Source: a virus
DNA: 64,000 nt
IMG/VR virus record: IMGVR_UViG_3300050016_000116
Coordinates: 1-64,000 of that record
Direction: 5' to 3' (one strand)
Shown: positions 16,208 through 24,191 of the stretch, piece by piece
How positions within the stretch are numbered: position 1 is the first letter of the stretch
Layout of the letters: each line of letters begins with the position of its first letter
Notes under the pieces: model-generated
What the model saw: the letters and a program-made list of their open reading frames with translations, nothing else
Database searches by the model: none
Told to the model about the DNA's origin: nothing
Program-made: the position numbers and the translations under genes

Positions 16208-17694
16208 TGCGCAAGCGATCGGAAGTGGATGAGGAACGCCCGACGACTGAGTTCAAGGTCCCGGTCGACACCACGAATGAAGCAATCGTGGTTGCGGCCG
16301 CTTTCACGGTGGATGCAGAGCTGCGGACCAAGCTCCTGGCCCGACTCCCCCCTGAGACCTTCTTCGTAGACGCTCACCGTGCCCTCTGGTGGGCCCTAGG
16401 AGAGCTTCAGCGGCGCAGGTTGGCCCTCTCCTGGGATACGGTCCAAAGCCTCGTAGGAGACCGCGTACGCCCGGCGTTCATGGCGGAACTCCTCTCCCCC
16501 GCTCCCTCGGAGCAGACACTCCAGAATCTCGACTTTCACGTCAACGCGCTCCAGTGGGATCGAAAGCGCTCCACGATCGCGTCTGGTCCTCTTTCCTCGC
16601 TCTTGGAGGCGTTCTCCGACACGACCGCGGCACCGGAGCGAGTCCGGGCGCTCGCGCGGTCGGTCGCAGAGGGTCTCGCGGGGTACGCAGAGAAGCAGTA
16701 CGTGTACGACCCGGCAGCGCTCGTTGCGGAGACGATGACGGACATCCGGAAGCGCATCAACGGCAGGGAGGTGTGGCCCTACGGTATCCCTGGGCTCGAC
16801 TACTTCGAGGCAGATCTCTCAGGGACCAGGAAGCGCCGGATGATCCCTGGGTGTGCCCCGGGACAGATCACGTTCATCACGGGTGTCCCGAGGAGTGGCA
16901 AGAGCACGGTGGCGGGGCATGTTGCTCTCGGGCAGGCGAAGCTCAAGAGGCGCACGGCCTACGGAGCCTGGGAGGTGCAGGCCCCGATGACGATCGCGAT
17001 CCTCGCCTGCATCCATCTCAACTGGCCCCACGCAGACTTCCTGGATCCCGAGGGGAACCCAAAGGGGGTGGATCCGGAGCATCTGGTCCTCCTTGAAGAC
17101 ACGATGCACGAGATCTTGAAGTACGTGGTGTTCATCAAGAACCCCTTCCGGCGCTCTTCTGGGGAGAAACGCTCCAACGATCGCAACCTGGATCTTGTGC
17201 AAGCGGTGCTCGCGGACACGGGAGCTTCGGTGTTCATTGCCGATATGTGGCGGCGTTGCCTCGTGTCCTCGAAGCCGGATGACGAGGAGGAAGCGATCTT
17301 CAGGCAGCAGGCGATGCTGGAGGAGATGGGGATCCACGGGTTCTTCGTCCACCAGCAGACCCACAAGGACATGAAGCGGCGCGACAAGCGACCCACGACC
17401 GATGGGTTGAAAGGGTCGGGCGCGTTCTTCGAGTCCGCAGACTCCGTGATCGGCATTCACCGTCAGGCGCTCTGGAAGGACGTGGAAGACGACACTATGG
17501 AGATGATCATCCTCAAGCAGCGCTACGGGGGAGGTCCCTACGCGGTCGAGTTCAACTGGAACCCGGCACTCCGTTCCTTGAAGGGTGGACGTTCGACCAA
17601 GTACGACTTCAGCGACAGCGAAGGGAACGAAGCGACCCTGAGCAACTTCAAGGCTCCGGGAGTGAGTGGAGACCGACGTGGCAGCAAACGTTGA
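16207..17694 (+). CDS. Replicative DNA helicase, DnaB-like
   Basis: 495 residues from a GTG; starts with M-R-K-R-S-E-V. Residues ~20-130 are an N-terminal helical domain (NEAIVVAAAFTVD, FFVDAHRALWWAL). The RecA-like core begins near 215, with Walker A GVPRSGKST at ~226-234. Walker B is probably SVFIADMWR, followed by FFVHQQTHK and GSGAFFESADSVIGI, which match the sensor and arginine-finger end of the DnaB core. It should unwind at the fork with the adjacent primase, whose gene overlaps by 29 bases. Confidence 0.8.
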   Translation: MRKRSEVDEERPTTEFKVPVDTTNEAIVVAAAFTVDAELRTKLLARLPPETFFVDAHRALWWALGELQRRRLALSWDTVQSLVGDRVRPAFMAELLSPAPSEQTLQNLDFHVNALQWDRKRSTIASGPLSSLLEAFSDTTAAPERVRALARSVAEGLAGYAEKQYVYDPAALVAETMTDIRKRINGREVWPYGIPGLDYFEADLSGTRKRRMIPGCAPGQITFITGVPRSGKSTVAGHVALGQAKLKRRTAYGAWEVQAPMTIAILACIHLNWPHADFLDPEGNPKGVDPEHLVLLEDTMHEILKYVVFIKNPFRRSSGEKRSNDRNLDLVQAVLADTGASVFIADMWRRCLVSSKPDDEEEAIFRQQAMLEEMGIHGFFVHQQTHKDMKRRDKRPTTDGLKGSGAFFESADSVIGIHRQALWKDVEDDTMEMIILKQRYGGGPYAVEFNWNPALRSLKGGRSTKYDFSDSEGNEATLSNFKAPGVSGDRRGSKR

Positions 17695-18622
17695 GCGGAT
17701 TCTGAAGCGGCTCAAGATCGACGCTGAGAAGCGGGGGGATGAGTGGTTCGCGCTCTGCCTCAATCACGAGGAGCAGACTGCGAGCTGGCACATCAAGGAT
17801 GACCCGGACTCGAAGCGGCACGGGCTCCACAACTGCTGGAGTTGCGGGTTTTCGGGAGACCTCATCGATCTCATCCGGTTCGTTCGTGGCTGCGCGTTCC
17901 CGACCGCGAAGGAGTGGCTGGGCGGTGAGGTGGAGACACCCGAGGAGGAGAAGAAGGTAGCGCCAGTGCGGGTGGAGGTTGTTCCCCGGAGCACACAAAC
18001 AAAGCGCTTCGTGTTCCCCTCTGAGGTCGAGTTCGGATTGCTGGAGACCTTCCCTTCTCCGGCGAAGCGCTACTTGCGGGAGCGAGGGGTCACCGCGAAC
18101 GAAGTGCTGCTGTTCCGTCTTGGGTACGCGACCCACGGACGACTCGAAGGACGGATCATCCTCACGACGTGGCATGATCCGAAGAGGGCAGCGAGCTACA
18201 TGGCGCGCGACTTCTGCGAGAACGGCAAGCGCTACCTCTACCCAGCAGCGCACGAGAACGCGAACTTGGATGCGCTCTTCGGTTCCCACCTCTGGCAGCA
18301 GCACATCCAGGATGAGATCTACGTCACTGAGGGTGCCTTCAACGCGATGGCGATTCGCCGTGCTCTCGGGGAGTACACGAATGTTGCGGCGATCGGAGGA
18401 TCGTCTCTGCGTTCTGCCCACGCGCGAGCGTTGGCGCGGTTCGCCAAGGTCGTACTCGTCACCGACTCGGACAAGGCGGGGGACAAGGCAGCGAAGGAGC
18501 TGCGAGCGGCTCTGGCTCGTCACACGTCTGTTCTTCGTGTTAGGTTACCTCTGCCGAAAGGTCAGGACGCGAACGATGTGTCCAGCCCCACTCTGCGGAG
18601 CATGCTCGGAGCAAGACCGTGA
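17666..18622 (+). CDS. DNA primase, DnaG-like
   Basis: 318 residues. Zinc-binding head: CLNH at ~31-34 and CWSC at ~58-61, in the CHC2 pattern. A Toprim-like part follows: EIYVTEGAFNAMAI (acidic motif) and VVLVTDSDKAGDKAA (DxD) at ~220-275. It is short for DnaG and lacks an obvious helicase-binding domain, as in other phage primases. The start overlaps the helicase gene; a GTG at 17678 is an alternative. Confidence 0.8.
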   Translation: METDVAANVERILKRLKIDAEKRGDEWFALCLNHEEQTASWHIKDDPDSKRHGLHNCWSCGFSGDLIDLIRFVRGCAFPTAKEWLGGEVETPEEEKKVAPVRVEVVPRSTQTKRFVFPSEVEFGLLETFPSPAKRYLRERGVTANEVLLFRLGYATHGRLEGRIILTTWHDPKRAASYMARDFCENGKRYLYPAAHENANLDALFGSHLWQQHIQDEIYVTEGAFNAMAIRRALGEYTNVAAIGGSSLRSAHARALARFAKVVLVTDSDKAGDKAAKELRAALARHTSVLRVRLPLPKGQDANDVSSPTLRSMLGARP

Positions 18623-18849
18623 CCGACGAAACGTACAGGAAAGGGATCCTCGCAGTCCTCTGGCGCAACGCTGGCCGGCAGCAGACCGCTGCGGCTGAGT
18701 TCGGGGTCGACATCCGGATGTTCCTGAAGGAATGCCGGCAGTACGGCATCACGACCGCGGACATCAAGAAGATCCGCAACTACTGCTCCTCCCGCTTCAC
18801 CCTCACCGATTCGAAAAGCGCTTTGCGAATCACGGCACTCCCCGGGTAG
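18619..18849 (+). CDS. Small HTH protein with palindrome-encoded tail
   Basis: 76 residues from a GTG overlapping the primase stop. HTH-like core GRQQTAAAEFGVDIRMFLK. The last ~12 residues (DSKSALRITALPG) are encoded by a palindrome copy plus an ACGGCACTC box. The element seems to have landed on the 3' end and supplied the new stop. Confidence 0.55.
   Translation: MTDETYRKGILAVLWRNAGRQQTAAAEFGVDIRMFLKECRQYGITTADIKKIRNYCSSRFTLTDSKSALRITALPG
18808..18831. repeat. AAAGCGCTTT palindrome, 24-bp copy with one mismatch
   Basis: GATTCG / AAAAGCGCTTTG / CGAATC; one position differs from the perfect copy. It is directly followed by ACGGCACTC. Confidence 0.85.
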
Positions 18850-18854
18850 AGCAG

Positions 18855-19139
18855 ATGCCGTACCGCAAGCCCACCCTCTCCCCGATTGTCCTTGTGGACC
18901 CCGAGAAAGCTCGGCGGTTGATCCGCAAGGCGTTCCGCGATGCGCTCTGCAAGCGCGGGGAAGCCTGCAAAGCTCTCGACTGTTCGACGTCTACGCTCCA
19001 GGGTTGGATCCGGCAGCTCGGGATGGAGCAAGAGCTTCTCGATCTGGAGGAGACTGCGAAGAAGGAGGGTTGGCACCACGGAGACGTTGGTGGACGTCCT
19101 CCCGGAAAGGTGGGGAGGCGTTTGCATGTTCCGGAGTAA
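18855..19139 (+). CDS. Small HTH protein
   Basis: 94 residues from ATG 18855. RRLIRKAFRDALCKRGEACK then LDCSTSTLQGWIRQLGM reads as a helix-turn-helix of the Fis or resolvase type (short helix, turn, recognition helix). Possible regulator. An ACGGCACTC box lies 16 bases upstream of the ATG. Confidence 0.55.
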   Translation: MPYRKPTLSPIVLVDPEKARRLIRKAFRDALCKRGEACKALDCSTSTLQGWIRQLGMEQELLDLEETAKKEGWHHGDVGGRPPGKVGRRLHVPE

Positions 19140-19629
19140 CGCAGCGATGAAGACGAAGGACCTCCTCACGAAGACCCGCACTGCTTCTGCGCATGTCGTG
19201 TACGTGCGTTCGACTGCGCGCGTGGAAGCGATCCGGGCGATCCGTGAGCTGGAGAAAGCTCTGCAAGCAGCTCTCGCCGGGGACACGATCCGAGGTCTCC
19301 CGGATGCGCTCTCGTTCCGTCACGATCCCCCGCTCCAGGCACTTCGAGTCGGCTCTGAGACCAACTGGCTCCCTCTCGACGGGAGGGAAGTCCTTCTGCT
19401 CTCTCGACGCGGTGAGCTTCTCTTCGGACGAGTGCTCGGGCAGGGACGCTATTGCACGCGCGAGGTCGGTGACGAGGAGTTGCGCGCTCAGGACCTCGAA
19501 CACGTCACCAGGACGGTGCAGCGGGCTCTGGTGACGCATCTCGCGCGGACGGAGAAGGTAGCCGCGAACTACGAGACCGCTTCGAACCTCGCGCAAACAC
19601 TGGCGAAGGCAGTGGGTTTTCGGCTGTAG
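19126..19629 (+). CDS. Hypothetical protein
   Basis: 167 residues from ATG 19126, with GGGGAGG 7 bases upstream; overlaps the previous gene by 14 bases. Mixed alpha/beta with LDGREVLLLSRRGELLFGRVLG in the middle and a helical end. No family recognised. Confidence 0.55.
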   Translation: MFRSNAAMKTKDLLTKTRTASAHVVYVRSTARVEAIRAIRELEKALQAALAGDTIRGLPDALSFRHDPPLQALRVGSETNWLPLDGREVLLLSRRGELLFGRVLGQGRYCTREVGDEELRAQDLEHVTRTVQRALVTHLARTEKVAANYETASNLAQTLAKAVGFRL

Positions 19630-19650
19630 AAAAAAGATCGTAAAAAGGTG

Positions 19651-19743
19651 TTGCGAAGCTTCGAGAAAGGATTATCTTCTCTCTCGACCTCACCGAACTC
19701 TCCCGAACAAGGGAGGCTCTTTCGGGGTCAGGAGGATTCGAAG
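19651..19743 (+). promoter_or_regulatory. Promoter plus leader, copy 1
   Basis: TTGCGA (19651-19656), 16-base spacer, TATCTT (19673-19678), with an A-rich stretch just upstream that could be an UP element. The -35 overlaps the palindrome GCGAAGCTTCG. The leader has a CCCGAA/TTCGGG hairpin and ends TCAGGAGGATTCGAAG-ATG. A near-copy of the whole unit is at 47905-47994. Confidence 0.6.
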
Positions 19744-19896
19744 ATGACAAAGGAGCAGAAGATTCTTGCGGCGATGCGCGCTCATTCCGATCCCGCCATT
19801 CGTGCAGCCGCGGAGAAGGTCGCGAAGGTTCCCGGTTGGAAGGCTCAGGATATGGTCGTGGTTCTCCGTGAGATGCTCGCCGCGGTGCAGTCGTGA
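19744..19896 (+). CDS. Small helical protein
   Basis: 50 residues (MTKEQKILAAMRAHSDPAIR...) with a strong AGGAGG site. Two short helices; no family recognised. It is the first gene after a strong promoter, so it is probably made early and in quantity. Confidence 0.6.
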   Translation: MTKEQKILAAMRAHSDPAIRAAAEKVAKVPGWKAQDMVVVLREMLAAVQS

Positions 19897-20405
19897 TCTC
19901 CCGCGGGCGCATCCGGGAGTTCCGGAACCAGGCGTACGAGGTCGGGAACCTCCTCCACGCCGCGGTCGCAGAGCTGGTGATGGATCGCAGCGCGTCCTTC
20001 CTCGACCTCACCGACAAGATGGACTCTGCGGAGCGTGCAGAGGTCCGGTCGGTCGTCGGCGGAGGGGAGACGATGAGCGAGGGTGGCAACCCCATCGGCG
20101 ACAAGCACCGCGCGATGGTCGCGGTCGAGATGTGGATCGAGGAAGAGGAAGCGGCGCGAACCGCGGGCTACGTCGTGACCTACACGACGGCTCCGAGCGA
20201 CTACGATTGGTTCGGGACCAAGGCGCTCATCGAGAACGTCGGGATGACGACGGGGGCTCACCCCAAGACGATCCGCAAGGTCCACGGACCGGCTGACCTA
20301 GTTGAGGCGCAGCGTGGTCGCTACGGCTCTGGGCTCCACATGGCCGCGGACGAGATCGAGTGGAAGAAGCTGGTGGACTACAAGCTGGTCACGGTGCTCC
20401 CGTGA
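19893..20405 (+). CDS. Hypothetical protein
   Basis: 170 residues from a GTG overlapping the previous stop. Helical N-terminal half with acidic patches (AVEMWIEEEEAARTAG), mixed C-terminal half. Second gene of the 19.7-kb transcript. No family recognised. Confidence 0.6.
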   Translation: MISRGRIREFRNQAYEVGNLLHAAVAELVMDRSASFLDLTDKMDSAERAEVRSVVGGGETMSEGGNPIGDKHRAMVAVEMWIEEEEAARTAGYVVTYTTAPSDYDWFGTKALIENVGMTTGAHPKTIRKVHGPADLVEAQRGRYGSGLHMAADEIEWKKLVDYKLVTVLP

Positions 20406-20749
20406 GCATCACCTTCTCCCCCTCGTCATTCAAAGTGCCGGAAGAGGAGATCTTCAACCTCTCGAACATGAACGCTCTCGCGTTCCTCTCCTTCCTCGGG
20501 TTCGTCGCCACCTACGAGGGGCAGGAGACCATCCCGACCATCCGGCAGAAGATCATGGTTACTCGCGCGACCATGGACACACGGGTCAGGAAGTTCACGC
20601 GCCCGTCCACCGACACGCAGCGACCCTGGCAGTGCAGGGTCATCGATCAGGGGATCGACAACGAATACTTCGAGCGCCGTCTCAACCACTTCGCGAAACT
20701 TGTGGAGGCTTGGGCAAAGCTGGGCGCTACGCACATCTCTTGGGGTTGA
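20402..20749 (+). CDS. Hypothetical protein
   Basis: 115 residues from a GTG overlapping the previous stop. Beta start (SITFSPSSFKVP), a hydrophobic middle (NALAFLSFLGF) and a helical end (RRLNHFAKLVEAWAKL). No family recognised. Bases 20750-20835 after it are AT-richer and carry a GGGC-TGCG-GCCC hairpin; they may hold a promoter (TTTACTACT) for the next gene. Confidence 0.6.
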   Translation: MSITFSPSSFKVPEEEIFNLSNMNALAFLSFLGFVATYEGQETIPTIRQKIMVTRATMDTRVRKFTRPSTDTQRPWQCRVIDQGIDNEYFERRLNHFAKLVEAWAKLGATHISWG

Positions 20750-20835
20750 GGTTCTAGGGAACTCGACTTCGTGATTGGTTTCGGTTTACTACTCTCCTCC
20801 CGGGCTGCGGCCCACTACTCGAAAGGTTCCAAGTC

Positions 20836-22005
20836 ATGCTCCACCACCATTCCCAGGCAGACTACAAGACCACCGTGTCCGAGGCAGCGCGCCTTGCCCG
20901 CACGATGATGGAGAAGAAGATCGAGACGGGCCGCGCCAGTGCCGGCGCTCTCCTCGAACACGTGAACACGTGCATGCCCACCGACGTCGTGGCGCGCGGT
21001 TCCGCGATGCAGTTCACCATGGGGGAGAAGGGACTCTCCCTCGGGTTGAAGTCGGTCAACGAGGACCCTTACTCGATCCACGGGCACGCTCTTTCGCAGC
21101 TCGCAGCCACGGCTCACATCCCCCTCGCGTACCTGCGTTCGAACCTCGACAGCACCTCCACCGCCCGGAAGGACCTCGCGATCCGCATCCTCAACGACCA
21201 CTACGCCAAGCCCGGCTTCTACGTCGCGAAGGAGGACGAGAAGGATCTCTCTCGCTCACGCTTCCTGGTGCGCTCGGTCCACGGTCAGACCCGCGCAGTG
21301 CTCTCCGACCGCTATCGCCGGCTGGACTCTCGCCCCCTCGTGGAGGCATTCGCCGAGTCCTGCCAGGCTCTCGGTGCAGTTCCGGTCGAAGGGGTCGTCA
21401 CCGACACGCGCGTTGCGCTGAAGGCGTTCCTCCCCATGGTCTTCGAGCCGGTCGAAGGGGAGGTCATGTGCCTCGGAGTCGAGTGGAGCAACTCCGACTT
21501 CGGTGCAGGCAAGCACGGGCTGCGCGCCTTCATCTACCGTCTCTGGTGCTCCAACGGGGCGTGCATGGAGGACATGCTCTCTCAGGTCCACTTCGGCGGT
21601 CGCCTGGCCGATGACATCGAGTTCTCGGATCGCACCTTCCGACTCGACACGCAGGCGCAGGTTTCGGCGCTGAAGGACATCGTCTACGCAGCTCTCGCCC
21701 CGAAGGGCGTCAACACCCTCCTCGCCACCATCAAGTCGGCGGACGAGCAGGAGATCGAGTGGAGGAAGATCTCCACCGTCCTTGGCAAGAAGCTCCTGAA
21801 GGACGAGATGAAGCTGGTCCGGGATGCCTTCGAGTCCGACGACGTCATCAACCTCCCTGCTAAGAAGAGCATCTGGCGCGCGAGCAATGCGGTCTCGTGG
21901 ATCGCGGGCAAGGTGGAGGACCAGGACCGGAGGTTGGAGCTTCAGCGCTTCGCCGGTCAGGTCATTCACGGGAAGAACGAGCAGGCTGACGAGGTTGCGG
22001 CCTAG
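20836..22005 (+). CDS. DUF932 / phage-plasmid-like protein
   Basis: 389 residues with the pattern of the DUF932 (TIGR03299-like) family: FTMGEKGLSLGLKSVNEDPYSIH, LRSVHG-like segment, ALSDRYRRLD and CSNGACM in the middle. The family is common in large phages and plasmids; its biochemical role is not established. Own upstream region of ~86 bases suggests a separate promoter. Confidence 0.75.
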   Translation: MLHHHSQADYKTTVSEAARLARTMMEKKIETGRASAGALLEHVNTCMPTDVVARGSAMQFTMGEKGLSLGLKSVNEDPYSIHGHALSQLAATAHIPLAYLRSNLDSTSTARKDLAIRILNDHYAKPGFYVAKEDEKDLSRSRFLVRSVHGQTRAVLSDRYRRLDSRPLVEAFAESCQALGAVPVEGVVTDTRVALKAFLPMVFEPVEGEVMCLGVEWSNSDFGAGKHGLRAFIYRLWCSNGACMEDMLSQVHFGGRLADDIEFSDRTFRLDTQAQVSALKDIVYAALAPKGVNTLLATIKSADEQEIEWRKISTVLGKKLLKDEMKLVRDAFESDDVINLPAKKSIWRASNAVSWIAGKVEDQDRRLELQRFAGQVIHGKNEQADEVAA

Positions 22006-22021
22006 CGGCTCTCCGGGGGGA

Positions 22022-22067
22022 GGGTCAGGGGGAGACTTGGGTTGGACACCCGGGCTCTTCCTGACCC
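22022..22067. terminator. Nested hairpin after the DUF932 gene
   Basis: Outer stem GGGTCAGG/CCTGACCC with an inner GGGT/ACCC hairpin. No T-run. It lies between the DUF932 stop and the sigma-like start. Confidence 0.4.
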
Positions 22068-22095
22068 CCTTCCTGGCCCGGGAAACCCCACCCTC

Positions 22096-22758
22096 ATGCA
22101 GACCATCGACGACTACTTCACTGCGCTTCGGACGGGCACCATCGACGCGCAGACCTTCTTTCAGGGCACTGATTCTCTCTGGCTACGTCTGTCCCGCTAC
22201 CTCCTCCGGCGCTTCAAGAGCCCGGTGTGGGTTACGGAGGATGAGTTGGCCCAGGACCTCCGGATGGGCGCCTGGAAAGCCGTCTGGGACTACGAGGAGA
22301 CGATGAGCAACGGTCGGTCGCTCGCGCGGTACGCAGAGTGGCATGCGGTCGACAAGGCGAAGAAGCGCCTGCACAAGTACCGAGGCGCGAAGCTCTCGGG
22401 CAACGCAGACGCCAACCCTTCGCGGTTCGAGACTCCCCTGTCTGCACTCGGGGATGACGAGACCACGATGGAGTGGCTGGAGGGGCTGGCGGTCACTGCG
22501 GCCACCCAGCTCGAAGACTGCGCCCGGTCAGAGCTTCTCCGGCGCATCGACAAGGTGTTCAACAACGACGGAGCACGGTACGTCGCTCGTCTCCTTCTCG
22601 ACAATGGGGGGAACGTGGAGGAGACCGCGATCGGGGTGTTCCAGGATGAGGTGGCGATGCGCCGTTGCAGGTTGACGCAACGGGAGCCACGCGAGGTCGG
22701 GAGGTTCGTGGCTACTACCGCGGTGGCGGTGGCCGTGTTGCTACAGGAGAGCGCCTAG
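22096..22758 (+). CDS. Sigma-70-like factor (region 2 recognisable)
   Basis: 220 residues from ATG 22096; a TTG at 22042 is an alternative start. Residues ~27-90 match sigma region 2 in outline: LWLRLSRYLLRRFK, DELAQDLRMGAWKAVWDYE and LARYAEWHAVDKAKKRLHKYR. Region 4 is weak: DGARYVARLLLDNGGNVEETAIGV may be a degenerate HTH, and the last ~30 residues look atypical. It could direct host polymerase to phage promoters, but this is an inference from region 2 only. Confidence 0.55.
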   Translation: MQTIDDYFTALRTGTIDAQTFFQGTDSLWLRLSRYLLRRFKSPVWVTEDELAQDLRMGAWKAVWDYEETMSNGRSLARYAEWHAVDKAKKRLHKYRGAKLSGNADANPSRFETPLSALGDDETTMEWLEGLAVTAATQLEDCARSELLRRIDKVFNNDGARYVARLLLDNGGNVEETAIGVFQDEVAMRRCRLTQREPREVGRFVATTAVAVAVLLQESA

Positions 22759-22775
22759 AGCGCTGGAGAGACGTC

Positions 22776-24020
22776 ATGACAACGACAGTGGACGCAACGA
22801 AGAAGGGCCCCGGAGTGAAGAAGGCAGCAGGTGGACGAGCGAACGGCATCACGGGCATCCTGGTGGAGTGCTTGAACCGCGCGCTCATCCTGAAGGCGCT
22901 CATCGCCCGGGGCATCATCGACAAGGACGACGTGGACGATGGCGACACGACCACGGAGACACTTTCGGTCCAGCTCTGGTCCGACATCACCGAGAAAACG
23001 GTGCTCAAGGATCAATGTCGTTGCAAACAGTGCAGGGGCATCGGATCGTACGCAGACGACTTGTGCCCCTACTGCGGGCACGACACGGCAGAAGACGTAG
23101 ACGCATCACCCGCAACTCCCGAGGCGCCTGCTGCGAAAGCAGCGGGGGAAGAGAAACCCATGAAGATGAGCGAGACCACCGAGATGAAGAAGGACAAGCC
23201 GGCGAAGGAGAAGACGAACGGCGCTGCTGCGAAGGCAGACACCGGCAGCGCGGCGATCGTCAAGGACGACACGAAGACGTCCAGCATGACGTTCACGGAG
23301 CGCGATCTCGACACCGCGATCCGCGACATCCAGGCCCTCAAGGGAGCCGGCGCAGTCTCGATGTACCTCCTGGGCAAGCGGCTCTCCGAGGTCCACGCGG
23401 GCATCTGGAAGCTGCGCACGGAGAAGGACGACAAGGGCAAGGAGAAGCCCAAGTACAAGACTTTCGAGGCGTTTTGCACGGCGGAGATCGGGATGACCCC
23501 CGCCAACGCCTACTCCCTCATGGACGTCTCCACGCACTACTCCGAGGAGCAAGTGCGCGCCTGGGGGACCTCCAAGCTGGATCTCGTGCTCAAGGCCCCG
23601 GTGGAGAACCGCAAGGAGCTGGAGGAGAAGATTGCCAAGGGTGCTTCGCACCGCGAGATCAAGGAGGAGGTGCAGAAGATCAAGAAGAAGACGGGCCACG
23701 TACGTGAGACCCGCTCTGCCTCCGGTCGCGGCGGCAAGCGCTCCGCGGCTGCAACGAAGCCGTCGAAGAAGGCAGCGATCACGGTCGCCAACCTCATCGG
23801 CACTGCGACGGTGAAGCTGTTCCGCAAGCCCCCCAGCATCACCGGCATCACCCCCGAGAAGATCGACGGGCTCCCCCGCGCCAAGAAGGTGGGTGACACC
23901 CCCTTCGGCTACGAAGAGCTGCCCAACGGGGTCATCCGCTACTACACCCTCGATTCGACCCCCGGAGGAGAGCTGTTCATCCGGATCGTGACGAAGCACG
24001 CGGAGGAGACCGAGGAGTAG
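22776..24020 (+). CDS. Zinc-ribbon plus KorB/DUF3102-like DNA-binding protein
   Basis: 414 residues from ATG 22776 with GGAGAG upstream. Residues ~80-105 are a zinc ribbon (CRCKQC...CPYCG), then an Ala/Lys-rich linker. Residues ~170-270 form a helical DNA-binding unit (YLLGKRLSEVHAGIWKLR, FEAFCTAEIGMTPANAYSLM, WGTSKLDLVLKAP) like KorB/DUF3102 proteins. A basic segment and a small C-terminal domain follow. It may be a partition or transcription factor. Confidence 0.6.
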   Translation: MTTTVDATKKGPGVKKAAGGRANGITGILVECLNRALILKALIARGIIDKDDVDDGDTTTETLSVQLWSDITEKTVLKDQCRCKQCRGIGSYADDLCPYCGHDTAEDVDASPATPEAPAAKAAGEEKPMKMSETTEMKKDKPAKEKTNGAAAKADTGSAAIVKDDTKTSSMTFTERDLDTAIRDIQALKGAGAVSMYLLGKRLSEVHAGIWKLRTEKDDKGKEKPKYKTFEAFCTAEIGMTPANAYSLMDVSTHYSEEQVRAWGTSKLDLVLKAPVENRKELEEKIAKGASHREIKEEVQKIKKKTGHVRETRSASGRGGKRSAAATKPSKKAAITVANLIGTATVKLFRKPPSITGITPEKIDGLPRAKKVGDTPFGYEELPNGVIRYYTLDSTPGGELFIRIVTKHAEETEE

Positions 24021-24031
24021 AACACACGAGA

Positions 24032-24060
24032 GGGCGAACCTTCGGGTTCGCCCGTCTTGT
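24032..24060 (+). terminator. Rho-independent terminator
   Basis: 9-bp stem GGGCGAACC/GGTTCGCCC closing a TTCG tetraloop, followed by GTCTTGTT. It ends the transcript of the DNA-binding protein. Its 3' side overlaps the left arm of a 21-bp inverted repeat. Confidence 0.8.
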
Positions 24061-24179
24061 TCAGCCTACGTCGCTCGGGGCTGCGTTCGGGGTTTTTGCC
24101 GGCGCGGACGATAAAACGACAGGAGGCGAGGAGCCCTGCACCCCGATCCCACCGGGAGGACGTAGGCTGAACAAGACGG
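24052..24179. repeat. 21-bp perfect inverted repeat around an 86-base spacer
   Basis: Left arm 24052-24072 and right arm 24159-24179 are exact reverse complements (CCGTCTTGTTCAGCC... and its complement). The spacer includes a GTTTTT tract and AGGAGG but no gene. The right arm runs straight into the ACGGCACTC box of the DNA polymerase gene, so folding would bring terminator and polymerase start together. Confidence 0.85.
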
Positions 24180-24191
24180 CACTCTCTGCGC

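Noticed and set aside
23106-23999. Long antisense frames opposite the DNA-binding protein and many other genes
   Set aside because: GC-rich codon use opens antisense frames by default; unlike the intein case, their products show no family motifs.
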